Positions 24,869-32,830 of a stretch of DNA of 64,000 nt are shown piece by piece. The notes under the pieces are model-generated. The model had not been told where the DNA came from and made no database searches. It was given only the letters and a program-made list of their open reading frames with translations. How positions within the stretch are numbered: position 1 is the first letter of the stretch; the number at the start of each line of letters is the position of its first letter. This DNA is from Coriobacteriia bacterium (lineage in GTDB: Bacteria; Actinomycetota; Coriobacteriia; Coriobacteriales; QAMH01). The stretch lies in contig QAMH01000007.1 of the NCBI GenBank assembly GCA_003149935.1, positions 124,001 to 188,000 on the forward strand, given 5' to 3'. A program made the position numbers and the translations under genes.

Positions 24869-24897
24869 AAGCGGCCCTCGGTTTTCCGGGGCCGCTT
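24869..24897 (+). terminator. Hairpin terminator-like sequence
   Basis: AAGCGGCCC (24869-24877) pairs with GGGCCGCTT (24889-24897) with a TCGGTTTTC-containing loop. Only a short T-run follows (TTTCGC). It lies between the 41-bp array and the rhodanese gene. Confidence 0.5.
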
Positions 24898-24905
24898 TCG
24901 CTTAG

Positions 24906-24936
24906 TGAGACAGATGTACCTGTCCAATCTGTCTCA
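24906..24936. repeat. GAGACAG-type hairpin
   Basis: TGAGACAGAT (24906-24915) and ATCTGTCTCA (24927-24936) form a 10-bp stem. It belongs to the same family as the palindromes at 37785, 54468 and others, and lies upstream of the rhodanese gene. Confidence 0.75.
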
Positions 24937-24994
24937 TGCTCTCGTTCTGCTGCTAAAATGAAATCATCGCTACCGACTATAAAAGGAGGTTCCC

Positions 24995-25345
24995 ATGAAA
25001 TACGAAATCGTCGATGCCGCCTACGTGCTCGAGCACCTTGGCAAGATGCCCATCGTGGACGTGCGTCCCAAGGACATGTACCTGGAAAGCCGCATTCCCG
25101 GTGCGGTCTCGGCTCCGCTTCTGGAGGCCAAGGAAGCACCGGAGGACACGACCGAGTTCTTCCTGCGCGAGGTCCTCGACGCGGGAATCGACCCCACCAA
25201 GGACTTCATCGTCTACTGCTACAACGGCGGACTTGCTCGCGAGGCCTGCGACCTGCTCGAGAATGCTGGCAACATCTGCCAGAAATGCTACGAGGGTAGC
25301 TGGATCGACTGGATTTCCGACTCCTCACGCCCTGTCGAGAAATGA
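24995..25345 (+). CDS. Rhodanese-like domain protein
   Basis: 116 residues, a single rhodanese domain. PIVDVRPKDMY is the CH2A motif, and the active-site loop is Cys75-Tyr-Asn-Gly-Gly-Leu-Ala. This loop carries a persulfide on the Cys in sulfurtransferases. The six-residue loop after the Cys matches sulfur transferases rather than the seven-residue Cdc25-type phosphatases. AAAAGGAGG is a strong ribosome-binding site. Its stop codon TGA (25343-25345) is the TGA of a TGAGACA repeat. Possible roles are sulfide or cyanide handling or sulfur delivery; context gives no target. Confidence 0.84.
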   Translation: MKYEIVDAAYVLEHLGKMPIVDVRPKDMYLESRIPGAVSAPLLEAKEAPEDTTEFFLREVLDAGIDPTKDFIVYCYNGGLAREACDLLENAGNICQKCYEGSWIDWISDSSRPVEK

Positions 25346-25376
25346 GACAACTGCTCTGAGCAACTGTCTCATTTTT
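25341..25376 (+). terminator. GAGACA hairpin acting as terminator; contains rhodanese stop codon
   Basis: AATGAGACA pairs with TGTCTCATT around an inner TGCTC/GAGCA stem and is followed by TTTTT, an intrinsic terminator. The rhodanese stop TGA is inside the left arm. It is another member of the GAGACAG family. Confidence 0.78.
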
Positions 25377-25560
25377 GTCATTTCGGGCGAAGCAGCCGAA
25401 GTGGTCCCCACTGTCATTTCGAGCGAAGCAGCCGAAGGCTGCGAAGTCGAGAAATCTCGGTCTTGCCGTAACGGTAGATCGGGATTTCTCCATTCCGGGG
25501 CTTCGCCCCTCCAGTCGAAATGACAACGGTGAGGGCTTCGCCCCTCCAGTCGAAAAGGGC
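25376..25560. repeat. TCATTTCGAG dispersed repeat cluster C
   Basis: Direct copies of GTCATTTCG near 25378 and 25412, the GTCGAGAAATCTC end near 25446, and inverted ends (TCGAAATGACA, TCGAAAAG) near 25515-25557. It fills the 200 or so bases between the rhodanese terminator and the aminotransferase stop. Confidence 0.78.
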
Positions 25561-25576
25561 AACGGGGGCAGCCCCG

Positions 25577-26863
25577 CTACTCGGCCATGAGCTTTTCGAG
25601 GGCGGTCATGCGCGCGCAGACGGTGAAGATGCGTGCCGCCTGCTCGAGCTCCTCGATGCTCGGGAAGCTCGGCGCGATGCGGATGTTGGAGTCGTGTGGG
25701 TCGTTCCCGCATGGCCAGGTCGCACCAGCGCCCGTCAGCGCGACGCCAGCATCTTTTGCCTTGGCTACGGTCGCCTTGGCCGTACCGTCAAGACCGGTGA
25801 AGCTGATGAAGTAGCCACCGCGCGGGTGGGTCCAGCTTCCAATGCCCGTGCCACCCAAGTCCTCGTCGAAGATCTCGAGCACCTTCTCGAAACGCGGACG
25901 CAGCAGTTCCGCGTGCTTGCTCATGTGCGCGGCAACGCCCTCGGCATCTTCCAAAAAGCGCACGTGGCGCAGCTGGTTGAGCTTGTCGAACCCGATGGTC
26001 TGCGCTCCCATCGCCGCGAGCATTTCATTTACGTTGGCAACGCTGGAAACAAAAGCCGAGATACCCGCTCCGGGAAGCGTCACCTTCGAGGTCGAGCAGA
26101 ACTCGAAGACCATGTCGGGATTGCCCGCATCGGCGCAAGCATCGATGATGTTGAGCACGTGATCCTGCTGCGTGGGCTCATCATAGAGATGGTGCACGGC
26201 GTAGGCATTGTCCCAGAAGATCCTGAAGTCGCTGGCAGCCGGCTCAAGTGCGGTCAGCCCGCGCACGACTTCGTCCGAGTAGGTGTAGCCACAGGGATTC
26301 GAGTATTGCGGGACGCACCAGATGCCCTTGACCGCCGGGTCTGCCACGAGGCGCGCGACCTCGGCGACGTCCGGGCCATCCTCGCCCAGCTCGACGGGAA
26401 TCATCTCGATGCCGAAGTGCTCGCAGATGGCGAAGTGACGATCATAGCCAGGAACAGGGCAGATGAACTTGACGCTATCGAGCTTGCTCCAGGGCAGCTG
26501 TCCGCCTAGGCCGGAAATCCAGGCACGTGCGATGGTGTCGAACATGACGTTGAGACTCGAGGCGCCGCACACGATGACTTGCTCGGGCGCAACATCGAGC
26601 ATGCTGGCGATGAACGTGCGCGCTTCGGGCAGGCCGGCCAGCACGCCATAGTTGCGGCAGTCGGTGCCGTCGGCGGCGCGGTAGTCGCTTGTCGAGTTAA
26701 CGCAGTCGAGCATCGGCATGCTGAGCTCGAGCTGTTCGGGACTCGGTTTGCCACGGGCCATGTTGAGCTCGAGATTCAAGGCGCAATACTTCTCGTATTG
26801 CTTCTCAAGCGCGTCATAGAGCGTGCGCATCTCGTCTGTGCTCAGGTCCTTGTACTCGGTCAT
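25577..26863 (-). CDS. Aminotransferase of the PF12897 aspartate/alanine type
   Basis: 428 residues of the PLP-dependent fold type I family. GASSLNVMFD is near the cofactor phosphate site, PQYSNPCGYTYS and RIFWDNAYAVHHL contain the conserved Asn and Asp-Tyr region, and FCSTSKVTLPGAG holds the Schiff-base Lys. The NMARGKPSPEQ start and length match the PF12897 family, some of whose members are aspartate aminotransferases. The start at 26863 (MTEYKDL) is preferred to upstream codons as it gives the family-typical beginning. It is divergent from the FMN riboswitch-ribU unit. Amino acid specificity is not certain. Confidence 0.82.
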   Translation of the reverse strand: MTEYKDLSTDEMRTLYDALEKQYEKYCALNLELNMARGKPSPEQLELSMPMLDCVNSTSDYRAADGTDCRNYGVLAGLPEARTFIASMLDVAPEQVIVCGASSLNVMFDTIARAWISGLGGQLPWSKLDSVKFICPVPGYDRHFAICEHFGIEMIPVELGEDGPDVAEVARLVADPAVKGIWCVPQYSNPCGYTYSDEVVRGLTALEPAASDFRIFWDNAYAVHHLYDEPTQQDHVLNIIDACADAGNPDMVFEFCSTSKVTLPGAGISAFVSSVANVNEMLAAMGAQTIGFDKLNQLRHVRFLEDAEGVAAHMSKHAELLRPRFEKVLEIFDEDLGGTGIGSWTHPRGGYFISFTGLDGTAKATVAKAKDAGVALTGAGATWPCGNDPHDSNIRIAPSFPSIEELEQAARIFTVCARMTALEKLMAE

Positions 26864-26932
26864 GCCCGCTTCTTTCTTCGTGGTGAGAATGTCGGCGCCC
26901 ATTATAGACGCAATGGCTATAATGAACGACGC

Positions 26933-27067
26933 ATCTGTTCAAGGCGGGGCGGAATTCCCCACCGGCGGTAAGCGGCCAGAGGCGCCGTGCAGCCCGCAAA
27001 CCCTTCTTCGGAAGGGCCGATCCAGTGAGACTCTGGAGCCGACGGTCATAGTCCGGATGAGAGAGCA
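26933..27067 (+). promoter_or_regulatory. FMN riboswitch (RFN element)
   Basis: The hallmark segments are present: GGCGGGGCGGAATTCCCCACC, read as GGGGCGGAATTCCCC then CGGCGGTAAGC, followed by GCCGATCCAGTGAGACTCTGG and GAGCCGACGGTCATAGTCC, then GGATGAGAGAG. A TATAAT lies at 26918-26923. The riboswitch binds FMN and shuts down the downstream gene; here that is ribU, whose ATG is 18 bases beyond and whose ribosome-binding site (AAAGGAG) follows directly. Control of translation initiation is therefore plausible. Confidence 0.95.
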
Positions 27068-27084
27068 GAAAGGAGCGGATTACT

Positions 27085-27666
27085 ATGTCCGAAATCTCTC
27101 ACGCAGGCGGGAGCGTCACCCCGCAGCAATCACGCAAGGCCACATGGAGCACGCGCAAGCTCGTCCTGCTCGCGCTCTTCACGGCACTTTCGCTCATCCT
27201 GTCCTTCATCGAGGCGCCCATCTTTCCCGCAGCGCCGTTTCTGAAGTACGACCCGTCGGCCGTCATCGCGGGCTTTGCCGCCTGCGGCCTTGGTGTGGGT
27301 GCTGGCTTGCTCGTGGGCATTGCCTCGGCTGCCATCCATGGCCTCATCATGGGTGATCCTTGGGGCTCGCTCATGACCATCATCGCCGTGGCATGCTGGA
27401 TCGTGCCCATGGCGCTCATCTATCGCACCAAGGGGACGCGTACGACGCTGCTCATCGGCATCATCGTAGGCTCCATCCTCTCGCTGGCCGGCGCCATCGT
27501 GGGCAATCTGCTTATCACGCCCATATACACGGGGACGAACGTGGCAACGGTCGCAGCCATGATCATTCCCATCCTGCTTCCCTTCAACGCGCTCAAGATC
27601 CTCATCAACGACGTGCTCGCCTTCGTGCTCTACAAGCCGGTCGAGAACCTCATGTCCAAGGACTAG
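27085..27666 (+). CDS. ribU: Riboflavin ECF transporter substrate-binding component RibU
   Basis: 193 residues with six hydrophobic segments. LVLLALFTALSLILSFIEAP is the usual first helix, and the loop PFLKYDPSAVIAGF carries the K-x-D-P/S pattern of riboflavin S-components. It sits directly behind an FMN riboswitch, which supports riboflavin/FMN precursor import. The ATPase genes ecfA1 and ecfA2 follow within 4 bases and by overlap, so it carries its own energising ATPases. An EcfT is not present. Confidence 0.92.
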   Translation: MSEISHAGGSVTPQQSRKATWSTRKLVLLALFTALSLILSFIEAPIFPAAPFLKYDPSAVIAGFAACGLGVGAGLLVGIASAAIHGLIMGDPWGSLMTIIAVACWIVPMALIYRTKGTRTTLLIGIIVGSILSLAGAIVGNLLITPIYTGTNVATVAAMIIPILLPFNALKILINDVLAFVLYKPVENLMSKD

Positions 27667-27669
27667 TGC

Positions 27670-28521
27670 ATGGGTGACGGCCTCGACAATCCAGGCAAGA
27701 TTTCGTTCGATCACGTATCGTTTTCGTACAAGGCAGATGCACCCTGCGTGCTCGATGACATCTGCCTGGATATCGAGGCCGGACAATTCGTCGCTGTTCT
27801 CGGCGCCAATGGCTCGGGCAAGTCGACGCTGGCCAAGCACATCAACGCGCTGCTTACGCCCACGAGCGGATGTGTCGCGGTAGGCGGCCTCGATACGCGC
27901 GATGAGCACAGCGTCTTTGCCATCCGAGAGAGCGCGGGCATGTTGTTCCAGAATCCCGACAATCAGGCAGTCGCCTCCGTCGTGCGCGACGACGTCGCCT
28001 TCGGCCCGGAAAACCTTGGCCTCGCTCCCGACGAGATTCGCGCGCGCGTCGAAGAGGCGCTTGCGACCGTTGCCATGCAAGATCATGCGCTTGACGAAAT
28101 CGAAAGTTTGTCCGGCGGCCAAAAGCAGCGTATCGCCATCGCGGGCGTTCTGGCCATGCGGCCGCGAATCCTCATACTCGACGAGCCGGGCGCCATGCTC
28201 GATGCACGCGGCAGGCGCGGCATCACGCGCGTGGCCCACGAGCTCAATGCCGACGGAATGACCGTCGTGCTCATCACGCACTTCATGGAAGACGCGCTCG
28301 GCGCCGACCGCGTCGTCGTGCTCGATCGCGGACGCATCGCACTCGAGGGCACGCCCGATGAGGTCTTTACCGATGCCACGGCGCTGCGTGCGTTGCGCCT
28401 CGAGTTGCCGTTCTCGATTCAACTCGCGGAGGACCTGCGCGCGCGAGGTGTCGAGGTCGGGATGGGGCTTTCCGAGGAGAAACTGGAGGAGGAGCTGTGC
28501 CAATTGCTTTCGAACAGGTGA
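27670..28521 (+). CDS. ecfA1: ECF transporter ATPase EcfA1
   Basis: 283 residues. Walker A is GANGSGKST (about residues 46-54), the Q-loop is FQNPDNQ, and the signature is LSGGQKQR. Walker B ILILDEP is followed by Gly-Ala where most family members have Thr/Ala-Gly, and the H-loop is LITHFMED. This is the EcfA1 type, which pairs with EcfA2 as a heterodimer to drive the vitamin S-component. The start is four bases after ribU; the last 25 bases overlap ecfA2. Confidence 0.9.
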   Translation: MGDGLDNPGKISFDHVSFSYKADAPCVLDDICLDIEAGQFVAVLGANGSGKSTLAKHINALLTPTSGCVAVGGLDTRDEHSVFAIRESAGMLFQNPDNQAVASVVRDDVAFGPENLGLAPDEIRARVEEALATVAMQDHALDEIESLSGGQKQRIAIAGVLAMRPRILILDEPGAMLDARGRRGITRVAHELNADGMTVVLITHFMEDALGADRVVVLDRGRIALEGTPDEVFTDATALRALRLELPFSIQLAEDLRARGVEVGMGLSEEKLEEELCQLLSNR

Positions 28522-29333
28522 GCTTCTCCTACGATGACGAGCATGACGCCCTCCAGAACATCGACCTCGTCGTGGAGGATGGCGAATTTCTGGGCGTCAT
28601 TGGTCACACTGGCTCGGGTAAGTCAACGCTCGTGCAGCTCATGAACGCCCTGCTCGTTCCCACAGCCGGCTGCGTGCTCGTGGATGGGCTCGATACGCGC
28701 GAGCGCAAGCTGCGTCGCGAGGTGCGCACGAAGGTTGGCTTGGCTTTCCAATATCCCGAGACGCAGCTTTTTGCCAACACGGTTGCCGAAGACGTCGCCT
28801 TTGGTCCTCGCAACTTGGGATTATCCGATGACGAGGTTAATCGGCGTGTGCGAGAGGCCCTCGATCATGTGGGGTTGGATTACGATGCCATCGCGCAACG
28901 AAGCCCCTTCGATCTCTCGGGCGGTCAGCAGCGTCGCGTGGCGCTTGCCGGCATACTCGCGATGGAGCCGAGCGTGCTCGTGCTCGATGAGCCTGCTGCC
29001 GGCATGGATCCGGCGACGGTGGACGAGATTCGAAATTACCTGCGTGACCTCAACGATCAGGGCCTCACCATCGTTCTCGTCTCGCATTCGATGGATGACG
29101 TCGCCGAGCTCTGCTCGCGCATCGTCGTGCTCGATCATGGCGTGCTGCACATGCAGGGAACACCCGACGAGCTGTTCACGGCGCAAAACGCCGCCGAGTT
29201 GCGTCGCATCAACCTTGACGTGCCCCGCGCTACGAAGTTTGCCCTAGAATTGGCACAACGCGGGCTCGTATTGCCCGAGCCCATTCTCGATGAGCAACAG
29301 CTTGTCGAGGCGCTGATTACGTTGCATGCGTGA
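28497..29333 (+). CDS. ecfA2: ECF transporter ATPase EcfA2
   Basis: 278 residues. Walker A is GHTGSGKST, the Q-loop FQYPETQLF and signature LSGGQQRR, and Walker B LVLDEPAAGMDP; FQYPE is typical of EcfA2. GTG 28497 is inside the ecfA1 gene, with GAGGAGGAG just before it. Its stop codon TGA (29331-29333) is the first TGA of a large palindrome. EcfT would normally come next, and none is found before the following gene. Confidence 0.9.
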   Translation: MPIAFEQVSFSYDDEHDALQNIDLVVEDGEFLGVIGHTGSGKSTLVQLMNALLVPTAGCVLVDGLDTRERKLRREVRTKVGLAFQYPETQLFANTVAEDVAFGPRNLGLSDDEVNRRVREALDHVGLDYDAIAQRSPFDLSGGQQRRVALAGILAMEPSVLVLDEPAAGMDPATVDEIRNYLRDLNDQGLTIVLVSHSMDDVAELCSRIVVLDHGVLHMQGTPDELFTAQNAAELRRINLDVPRATKFALELAQRGLVLPEPILDEQQLVEALITLHA

Positions 29334-29436
29334 CAGTGGGGACGGGGCTTCTGTCACGCTGGATTCGCGACATGTGCCAAGGGGTCTGACCCCCTGACAC
29401 ACAGACGTGACAGAAGCCCCGTCCCCACTGTCACGC
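29328..29436. repeat. 31-bp perfect-arm palindrome overlapping ecfA2 stop
   Basis: 29328-29358 and 29406-29436 are exact reverse complements over 31 bases; each contains GTGACAG and GGGGACGGGG. The 47-base centre holds an inner hairpin, TGTGCCAAGGGG against CCCCCTGACACA. The ecfA2 TGA is inside the left arm. The design is REP-like with nested stems. No T-run follows. Confidence 0.92.
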
Positions 29437-29461
29437 CTACCGTATAGAGAGGTACATAACC

Positions 29462-29863
29462 ATGCCGCAGATTTCGCCTGAGCTCGATCAGCTTTCGATT
29501 GCACTCATCCAGACAGCGATTGACATGCTCGACGTGCATGACGATGTTCCCGTCATGCTTGCGGTGGATTGCGATGACGAACTATTGACCTTCGAGGATG
29601 ACACGCCCGATGGCTGCTATCGTGCCGCTCGCGAGCAGGTGCGATCCTATGGCAAGGACTGCACGCGCTATGCGTTGCTCACCCAGGGCTTCGTTCAGGA
29701 GGACGAGACCGATTCGGGGCAGCCGGCCCTGCTCTTCGAGTTTGCCGAGCGCGGCATGGATTGCGCATGGAGCGGCTTCATGCTGTACCGACGTGACGAG
29801 GATGGTCACATCGAGGTGAGCGAACCCATGCCGGCTGGCGAGGAAGAGCTTCTCTTCGGGTAG
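29462..29863 (+). CDS. Hypothetical protein, small acidic
   Basis: 133 residues, strongly acidic. Short alternating segments (MLAVDCDDELLTFEDDTP, ALLTQGFVQEDE, ALLFEFAERGMD, GFMLYRRDEDGHI) suggest an alpha/beta fold, and no signal or membrane segment is seen. It has GAGAGGTAC before the start. I do not recognise the family; the length and composition are consistent with a conserved cytosolic protein. It is not obviously tied to ecfA2, from which the big palindrome separates it, nor to typA downstream. Confidence 0.6.
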   Translation: MPQISPELDQLSIALIQTAIDMLDVHDDVPVMLAVDCDDELLTFEDDTPDGCYRAAREQVRSYGKDCTRYALLTQGFVQEDETDSGQPALLFEFAERGMDCAWSGFMLYRRDEDGHIEVSEPMPAGEEELLFG

Positions 29864-29879
29864 CGGTTTACGAGCGCTA

Positions 29880-30048
29880 GACGGGACGACGGACGACGGG
29901 AAGCATCTCGAGCAGACCCACGGTGAGCGCGATGCGGTCTTGCGAGGACTGTCTGAGCGCGCGATCTGTGCGCGCGAGTTCCGCAGCGGCATCGCGCGAG
30001 ACGCGGGTCGGGTGCGAGAGCAAGCTTCCCGTCGTCCGTCGTCCCGTC
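29880..30048. repeat. 169-bp element with 25-bp perfect terminal inverted repeats
   Basis: 29880-29904 (GACGGGACGACGG...) is the exact reverse complement of 30024-30048. Inside are further paired pieces: GCGCGATGC with GCATCGCGC, GACCC with GGGTC, and a central GCGCGC...GCGCGC. Thus almost the entire 169 bases can fold into one long hairpin. It fills the 277-base gap before typA. It could be a MITE-like element or an expressed structured RNA. Confidence 0.85.
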
Positions 30049-30140
30049 CCTCCATTCCCGCAATGAAATGCTGCGCGAGCGCATCAAGCGTGGTATCCTG
30101 CAAGGCTGTACGAAATACAGCTGACAACGGGATAACGCAC

Positions 30141-31964
30141 ATGCTTCAAGAACATATCCGCAACATCGCCATCATCGCGCACGTCGATCACGGCAAGACC
30201 ACACTCGTCGATCGCCTTCTGCAAACTGCCGGTGTCTTCCGCGAGAACCAGCAAGTCGAGGAGCGCGTCTTAGACTCCAACGATCAGGAGCGCGAGCGCG
30301 GCATCACGATTCTCTCCAAGAACGTCTCCATCCGCTACAAGGACGTGAAGATCAATGTCATCGACACGCCGGGCCATGCCGACTTCGGTGGCGAGGTCGA
30401 GCGCGTGCTCAAGATGGCCGACGGCGTCTTGTTGCTGGTCGATGCCTTCGAGGGCCCCATGCCGCAGACGCGTTTCGTTCTCAAGCATGCCCTCAGCCTC
30501 AATCTGGTGCCCATCGTCGTCATCAACAAGATTGACCGCCCGGGTGCGCGTCCCGACGAAGTCCTCGATGAGGTCTTCGAGCTCATGCTCGAGCTGGGCG
30601 CAAGCGATGAGCAACTCGACTTCACGACTGTCTACGCGAGCGCGATGAACGGCTACGCACGCCTCGATCCGGATGACGGCAACATGGATATGCTGCCGCT
30701 GCTCGATACCATCCTCGAGCATATTCCCGCGCCCGATGTCGACCCGGACGGCCCCGTCGCCATGCAGATTTGCACGGTCGACCATTCCGAGTACGTGGGT
30801 CGTATCGGCACGGGTCGCCTGTTCTCCGGCTCCATCGAAGCTGGTCAGCAGGTGCTTGTCATCAAGAACAACGGCACTACTCGCTACGAGACCACCATCA
30901 AGCACCTCTACACCTTTGAGGCCCTGGGCCGCGAGGAAGCGCAGAGCGCCGAAGCCGGTGACATCATCGCCATCGTTGGCGTCGAGGACGCGGACGTGGG
31001 CGACGTCGTGACCGACATCGAGAACCCCGTCGAGATGGAACCCATCGAGGTCGAGGAGCCAACGCTTTCGGTCATCTTCGAGGCATCCTCGAGCCCGCTT
31101 GTGGGCAAGGAAGGCGATATCGTTGGCGGCCGTCAGCTCAAGGAGCGCCTCATGCGCGAGGGCGAGGCCAATATCTCGATGCGCATCGAGGAGCTCGAGG
31201 ACAAAAGCGGTATCGAGGTTGCCGGTCGCGGCATTCTGCATCTCTCCGTGCTCATGGAGACCATGCGCCGCGAGGGCTATGAGTTCCAGGTCGGGCGCCC
31301 CCGCGTGCTTTATAAGACCATTGACGGCGTCAAGATGGAGCCCATCGAGGACGCGTCGGTCGAGACGCCCGAGGAGTACTCGGGCAAGATCATCGAGCTC
31401 TTTGGCACGGCCGGTGGCGAGATGACCAACATGACCACGCATCAAGACCAGACGGTCCTCTCCTTCAAGATCCCGACGCGCGGCATCATGGGCCTGCGCA
31501 CCAAGATACTCAACGCGAGTCACGGCGAGGCCATCTTTAGCCACCGTTTCTCGGAGTATGGCCCCATGCGTGGCGAGCTCGGCATGCGCAAGAACGGCGC
31601 CATGGTTGCCATGCATTCCGACAAGGCCGTCGCCTACGCGCTCGACACGCTGCAGCAGCGTGGCACGCTCTACGTCGAGCCCGGTGACGAATGCTACGAG
31701 GGCATGATCGTGGGCGAGAACGCCAAGGAAGGCGACATGGACGTGAACGTGTCGAAGACCAAGCAGCTCGGCAATCAGCGTGCGTCGAGCGCCGACAAGG
31801 CCATCATGCTCACGCCTCCGGTCAAGTTCACGCTCGAGGAGGCGCTCGAGTACATTGCCGATGACGAGCTCGTCGAGATCACTCCCAAATCGATTCGCTT
31901 GCGCAAGCGCACGCTCGATAAGATTGGAAGAAAGAAGGAACGCGCCCGTGCATTGGGCAAATAG
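30141..31964 (+). CDS. typA: Translational GTPase TypA/BipA
   Basis: 607 residues. The G domain begins at once with AHVDHGKTTLVDRLL, followed by ITILSKN, DTPGHADFGG and NKIDRPGARP (G1-G4). The second half has the BipA-type domain with LFGTAGGEMTNM and IPTRGIMGLR. BipA binds 70S ribosomes and helps late 50S assembly and stress adaptation. ATG 30141 (MLQEHIRNIAI) is chosen as the family-typical start, though the ribosome-binding site is weak. Length is standard. It is followed after 13 bases by an ABC ATPase. Confidence 0.95.
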   Translation: MLQEHIRNIAIIAHVDHGKTTLVDRLLQTAGVFRENQQVEERVLDSNDQERERGITILSKNVSIRYKDVKINVIDTPGHADFGGEVERVLKMADGVLLLVDAFEGPMPQTRFVLKHALSLNLVPIVVINKIDRPGARPDEVLDEVFELMLELGASDEQLDFTTVYASAMNGYARLDPDDGNMDMLPLLDTILEHIPAPDVDPDGPVAMQICTVDHSEYVGRIGTGRLFSGSIEAGQQVLVIKNNGTTRYETTIKHLYTFEALGREEAQSAEAGDIIAIVGVEDADVGDVVTDIENPVEMEPIEVEEPTLSVIFEASSSPLVGKEGDIVGGRQLKERLMREGEANISMRIEELEDKSGIEVAGRGILHLSVLMETMRREGYEFQVGRPRVLYKTIDGVKMEPIEDASVETPEEYSGKIIELFGTAGGEMTNMTTHQDQTVLSFKIPTRGIMGLRTKILNASHGEAIFSHRFSEYGPMRGELGMRKNGAMVAMHSDKAVAYALDTLQQRGTLYVEPGDECYEGMIVGENAKEGDMDVNVSKTKQLGNQRASSADKAIMLTPPVKFTLEEALEYIADDELVEITPKSIRLRKRTLDKIGRKKERARALGK

Positions 31965-31977
31965 CTAAGGAGCCACC

Positions 31978-32757
31978 ATGACCCAGGAACTGCTTCGTCT
32001 TCATGACGCAAAAGTAAAGATGGACGGCCGTGTAATCCTCGACGTCGATGACTTCGTCATCAACCAAGGCGAGCACATCGTCGTGCTCGGACCCAACGGC
32101 TCAGGCAAGTCGACGCTGGTCAAACTGCTCACCAAGGAAATCGAGCCGGTTTGGCGCGAGACGCCGCCGGTGCTCTTCATGGGCCAGCCCGATCCCTCCG
32201 AGGAGACCCTCATCGAGACCGTGGGCCTCGTATCCACCGATGTGCAGGAGCGCATGATGGTGCACCGCACGGTGTTCGACATCGTGCTCGGCGGCTTTTT
32301 CGGAAGCGTCGGCGTGCCCTTCCACATCGGTGCCTCCGACGAGCAGGTCGAGCAGGCGCGCAAGGCCATCCGCGAGATCGGCATCCCGTCGCTGTCCGAG
32401 CGCGACATGCTCACGCTTTCCACGGGCCAGGCGCGCCGCGCGCTCATCGCCCGTGCCCTCATCAACGGGCCCGCGCTGCTCATCTTCGACGAGCCGACGC
32501 TCGGCCTCGATCCCGAGGGTGCCTGGAACATGCGCCAGTCGCTGTCCGCACTGGCCAAGGCCGGTCACACGGTTCTTGTCATCACGCATAACGTCGGCGA
32601 CATCATGCCGGAGTTCGAGCGTGTGGTCATGCTACAGGATGCGCACATTGTCGCCGATGGTCCCAAGGAAGAGGTCCTCACGACGCAGAAGCTGCGCCAC
32701 CTCTTTGGCGTACCCATCACGCTCGTCGAGATGGATGGGCGCTATCACCTGCAGTAG
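31978..32757 (+). CDS. Orphan ABC transporter-type ATPase
   Basis: 259 residues. Walker A GPNGSGKST is at about 39-47, the signature is the degenerate LSTGQARRA, Walker B LLIFDEP, and the H-loop ITHNVGD. It has no membrane permease neighbours. The closest recognisable layout is the ModF/YlmA-like stand-alone ATPases, such as those coupled to transcript or cofactor handling. It starts 13 bases after typA, so may be cotranscribed. The role is unknown. Confidence 0.8.
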   Translation: MTQELLRLHDAKVKMDGRVILDVDDFVINQGEHIVVLGPNGSGKSTLVKLLTKEIEPVWRETPPVLFMGQPDPSEETLIETVGLVSTDVQERMMVHRTVFDIVLGGFFGSVGVPFHIGASDEQVEQARKAIREIGIPSLSERDMLTLSTGQARRALIARALINGPALLIFDEPTLGLDPEGAWNMRQSLSALAKAGHTVLVITHNVGDIMPEFERVVMLQDAHIVADGPKEEVLTTQKLRHLFGVPITLVEMDGRYHLQ

Positions 32758-32830
32758 TCTTTTGGAGTTGCAGACGGTTACGATAAAATAGACCAATTAA
32801 ACGCAGATGCAGTAACTGGAGGAGAGCCAT

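Noticed and set aside
29880..30048. Retron msr/msd RNA
   Set aside because: The length and fold might fit, but no reverse transcriptase is nearby and the ends are perfect inverted repeats rather than the short a1/a2 pairs.
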